From Coriobacteriales bacterium (GTDB taxonomy: Bacteria; Actinomycetota; Coriobacteriia; Coriobacteriales; UBA8131), in NCBI GenBank assembly GCA_031267175.1, contig JAIRZP010000029.1, positions 1-6,077 on the forward strand: a stretch of DNA of 6,077 nucleotides. The letters run 5' to 3'. Position 1 is the stretch's first letter. Every line of letters starts with the position of its first letter. Under the pieces are notes generated by a model that did no database searches, was not told the DNA's origin, and saw only the letters and a list, made by a program, of their open reading frames with translations. The translations under genes and the position numbers were made by a program. Below, in pieces: positions 4,123-6,077 of this stretch.

Positions 4123-6077
4123 ATGACTACACATACCGAGCGCTTTACGCTCTACGGCAAGGACTACACACTCACCACAGGAGAGGTGGCCCGGCAGGCC
4201 ACCGGCGCTGTGGTTGTTGAACAGGGCGAAACCATCGTCCTCTTAACCGCAGTTGTCTCTCCCGAGCGCCGCGATCTGGACTTTCTCCCGCTTACTATAG
4301 ACGTGGTGGAGCGCATGTACGCCGTGGGGAGGATTCCCGGCGGTTACCTCAAGCGCGAGACCCGTCCCTCCGACAAGGGCACGCTGATGGCCCGCATGAT
4401 AGACCGCCCGGTGCGTACCGGGTTCCCCGATGGATTCAGGAACGATGTACAGATCATTGCTACCATCCTGAGTGCTGATCAGACCAATCAGCCCGATGTC
4501 ATCTCCATTATGGGCGCTTCTGCCGCGCTCCTGTTGGGCGGCGTGCCCTATGATGGCCCCGCTGCCGCCGTGCGCGTCGGCCGCGACACCGCCACCGGCG
4601 AGTTCATCATCAACCCTACGTTTGATGAGGATGAGAACTCTGATCTCGAACTGGTCATTGCCGGCACCGCTGACTATATCTCCATGGTAGAGGCGGGTGC
4701 CCGCGAGATTTCTGAGGAAGACATGCTGGCCGCCATGCAGTTTGGACAGGAGGCGCTGGGCGAGTTCTGCAAGGTGCAACAGCGTTTCATCGACGCGGTG
4801 GCCCCCGAGCAAAAGTCCTATGAGCTTGACGAGCCCACACCCGGGCTTGCAGAGCGTGTGGCCCCTTACTACGAAGACATGACTGCCGCCATTCGCCACT
4901 TCGACAAACAGAGCCGCTCGGCACAGATCGATGCACTCAAGACCCGTATCAAAGAAGGCTTTACCCCGGAGGAACTCGACGAGTTTGGTGGCGAGCTTTC
5001 CGGCGAGCTTAAGAAGCTGGAGAAGAAGGCCATGCGCACCATGGTGCTGGAGACCGGCGAGCGCGTTGACGGCAGGGCGGTGGATGAGATACGTCCCATT
5101 ACCTCGCAGGTAGGCTATCTCCCCCGCGCCCATGGCTCGGGGCTCTTCACCCGTGGACAGACCCAGGTACTCAGTGTGCTGACGCTGGGCATGCTCAACG
5201 AGTGGCAACGCCTGGACACCATCGATCCCGCACAGGGCCGGCGTTACATCCATCAGTACAACTTCCCGCCCTACAGTACCGGCGAAACAGGCCGTATGGG
5301 CGCTCCCAAACGTCGCGAGATAGGCCACGGTGCCCTCGCCGAGCGCGCGCTCATGCCGGTGTTGCCCAGCGAGGACGACTTTCCCTACACCATCCGTATC
5401 GTGAGCGAGGTGCTGGAGTCCAACGGATCCTCTTCCATGGCTTCTGCCTGCGGCTCGACGCTGTCGCTTATGGACGCTGGCGTGCCCATCTCCGCACCGG
5501 TCAGCGGCATTGCCATGGGGCTCATCCAGGAGGGGAGTGAGGTTGCCGTACTCTCCGATATCCAGGGCGTTGAGGACTTCCTCGGCGACATGGACTTCAA
5601 GGTCTGCGGTACCGCCGAGGGCATTACCGCCCTGCAGATGGATAACAAGGCCAAGGGCCTCAATCTGGAGATACTCTCCCGGGCCTTGGAGCAGGCAAAG
5701 GTTGGCAGGGCCCATATCCTCGGCAAGATGCTCGAGGCCATCGAGATGCCCCGTGAGGAGCTGAGTGAGTTTGCTCCGCGTATTATCTCGATCAAGATCC
5801 CCGTTGACAAGATTCGTGACGTCATCGGCACCGGCGGCAAGGTTATCCGGGGCCTGCAGGAGGAAACCGGTGCTACTATTGAGGTAACCGAGGACGGCAC
5901 CGTCTACATTGCCTCCAAAGACACCGGTGGCGAGGCGGCGCGCGCGCGCATCGAAGCCATCATCAAGGTGCCGGAGATAGGCGAGGAATATATTGGCAAC
6001 GTGGTCTCCATCCAGCCCTTTGGTGCCTTTATCGAGCTCTTGCCCGGCAAGGACGGCCTGCTGCATATCTCCAAGGT
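4123..6077 (+). CDS. pnp: Polyribonucleotide nucleotidyltransferase (PNPase), 3'-truncated
   Basis: PNPase is a trimeric phosphorolytic 3'-5' exoribonuclease and RNA-tailing enzyme of mRNA decay. The 651 complete codons visible include RNase PH domain 1 (about 5-140), an alpha-helical linker (about 230-310) and RNase PH domain 2 (about 312-530). Domain 1 has LDFLPLTIDVVERMYAVGRI; domain 2 has GSGLFTRGQTQ and LESNGSSSMASACGSTLSLMD. The catalytic segment VEDFLGDMDFKVCGT supplies Asp485, Asp491 and Lys493, matching E. coli Asp486, Asp492 and Lys494. A KH domain follows with the GxxG loop GTGG (569-572), then the start of an S1 domain (from about 620: GNVVSIQPFGAFIELLPGKDGLLHIS), where the window ends. 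Normal length is 700-790 residues. The FFRR loop of domain 1 reads YLKR, and the usual RPLF after IDRP.R is altered to a TGF sequence. Codon 41 is TTA, the only TTA in the visible gene up to 6066. A strong TAAGGA site supports the start. Confidence 0.98.
   Translation, partial: MTTHTERFTLYGKDYTLTTGEVARQATGAVVVEQGETIVLLTAVVSPERRDLDFLPLTIDVVERMYAVGRIPGGYLKRETRPSDKGTLMARMIDRPVRTGFPDGFRNDVQIIATILSADQTNQPDVISIMGASAALLLGGVPYDGPAAAVRVGRDTATGEFIINPTFDEDENSDLELVIAGTADYISMVEAGAREISEEDMLAAMQFGQEALGEFCKVQQRFIDAVAPEQKSYELDEPTPGLAERVAPYYEDMTAAIRHFDKQSRSAQIDALKTRIKEGFTPEELDEFGGELSGELKKLEKKAMRTMVLETGERVDGRAVDEIRPITSQVGYLPRAHGSGLFTRGQTQVLSVLTLGMLNEWQRLDTIDPAQGRRYIHQYNFPPYSTGETGRMGAPKRREIGHGALAERALMPVLPSEDDFPYTIRIVSEVLESNGSSSMASACGSTLSLMDAGVPISAPVSGIAMGLIQEGSEVAVLSDIQGVEDFLGDMDFKVCGTAEGITALQMDNKAKGLNLEILSRALEQAKVGRAHILGKMLEAIEMPREELSEFAPRIISIKIPVDKIRDVIGTGGKVIRGLQEETGATIEVTEDGTVYIASKDTGGEAARARIEAIIKVPEIGEEYIGNVVSIQPFGAFIELLPGKDGLLHISK

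Noticed and set aside
4243..4245. A lone TTA codon in pnp as a possible bldA-type developmental switch
   Set aside because: That control is known from Streptomyces. A single TTA in a housekeeping gene of a probable coriobacterium is not evidence for it.
4243..6066. A 607-codon open frame on the minus strand, antisense to pnp
   Set aside because: It is in codon register with pnp and exists because pnp avoids TTA, CTA and TCA codons over this stretch; it ends exactly at the TTA at 4243. Its translation has no recognisable domain, while the sense strand encodes textbook PNPase.

Overview
This GC-rich window is a block of plus-strand housekeeping genes from a bacterium. The order is proB (5' end cut off), proA, nadD, yqeK, rpsO, pnp (3' end cut off). 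The organism is most likely an anaerobic actinobacterium of the class Coriobacteriia. That is an inference: NadD sits next to a YqeK-type HD hydrolase (a Firmicutes/Coriobacteriia pairing), it follows proBA, YqeK carries an HDWDK motif, and the DNA is GC-rich but uses Ile ATA codons often. No rRNA or species marker is present, so finer placement is not possible.

Region 1 (1-2429) holds the first two proline-biosynthesis enzymes. ProB makes glutamyl-5-phosphate, and ProA reduces it with NADPH to glutamate semialdehyde, which cyclises and is reduced by ProC (not in this window). They are separated by 75 nt, and proA has a strong GGAGG ribosome site.

Region 2 (2430-3709) holds nadD (nicotinate-mononucleotide adenylyltransferase, NAD synthesis) and yqeK (HD-domain diadenosine tetraphosphate hydrolase). 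The two overlap by 17 nt and are probably translationally linked. A short gap with a weak hairpin lies between proA and nadD. The usual third partner, rsfS, does not follow yqeK.

Region 3 (3710-6077) holds rpsO (ribosomal protein S15) and pnp (polynucleotide phosphorylase), the classic ribosome/RNA-decay pair, 12 nt apart. An extended -10 promoter overlaps the end of yqeK. The 5' leader of about 105 nt can form mutually exclusive pairings, one of which covers the rpsO ribosome-binding site, suggesting S15 autoregulation.

I see no mobile elements, CRISPR arrays, tRNA or rRNA genes, and no sign of a novel multi-gene system. The points most worth a second look are the rpsO leader, Gly-to-Ala changes in catalytic signatures of three different enzymes, an altered FFRR loop in PNPase, and the missing rsfS. 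The long antisense open frames are explained by codon bias.
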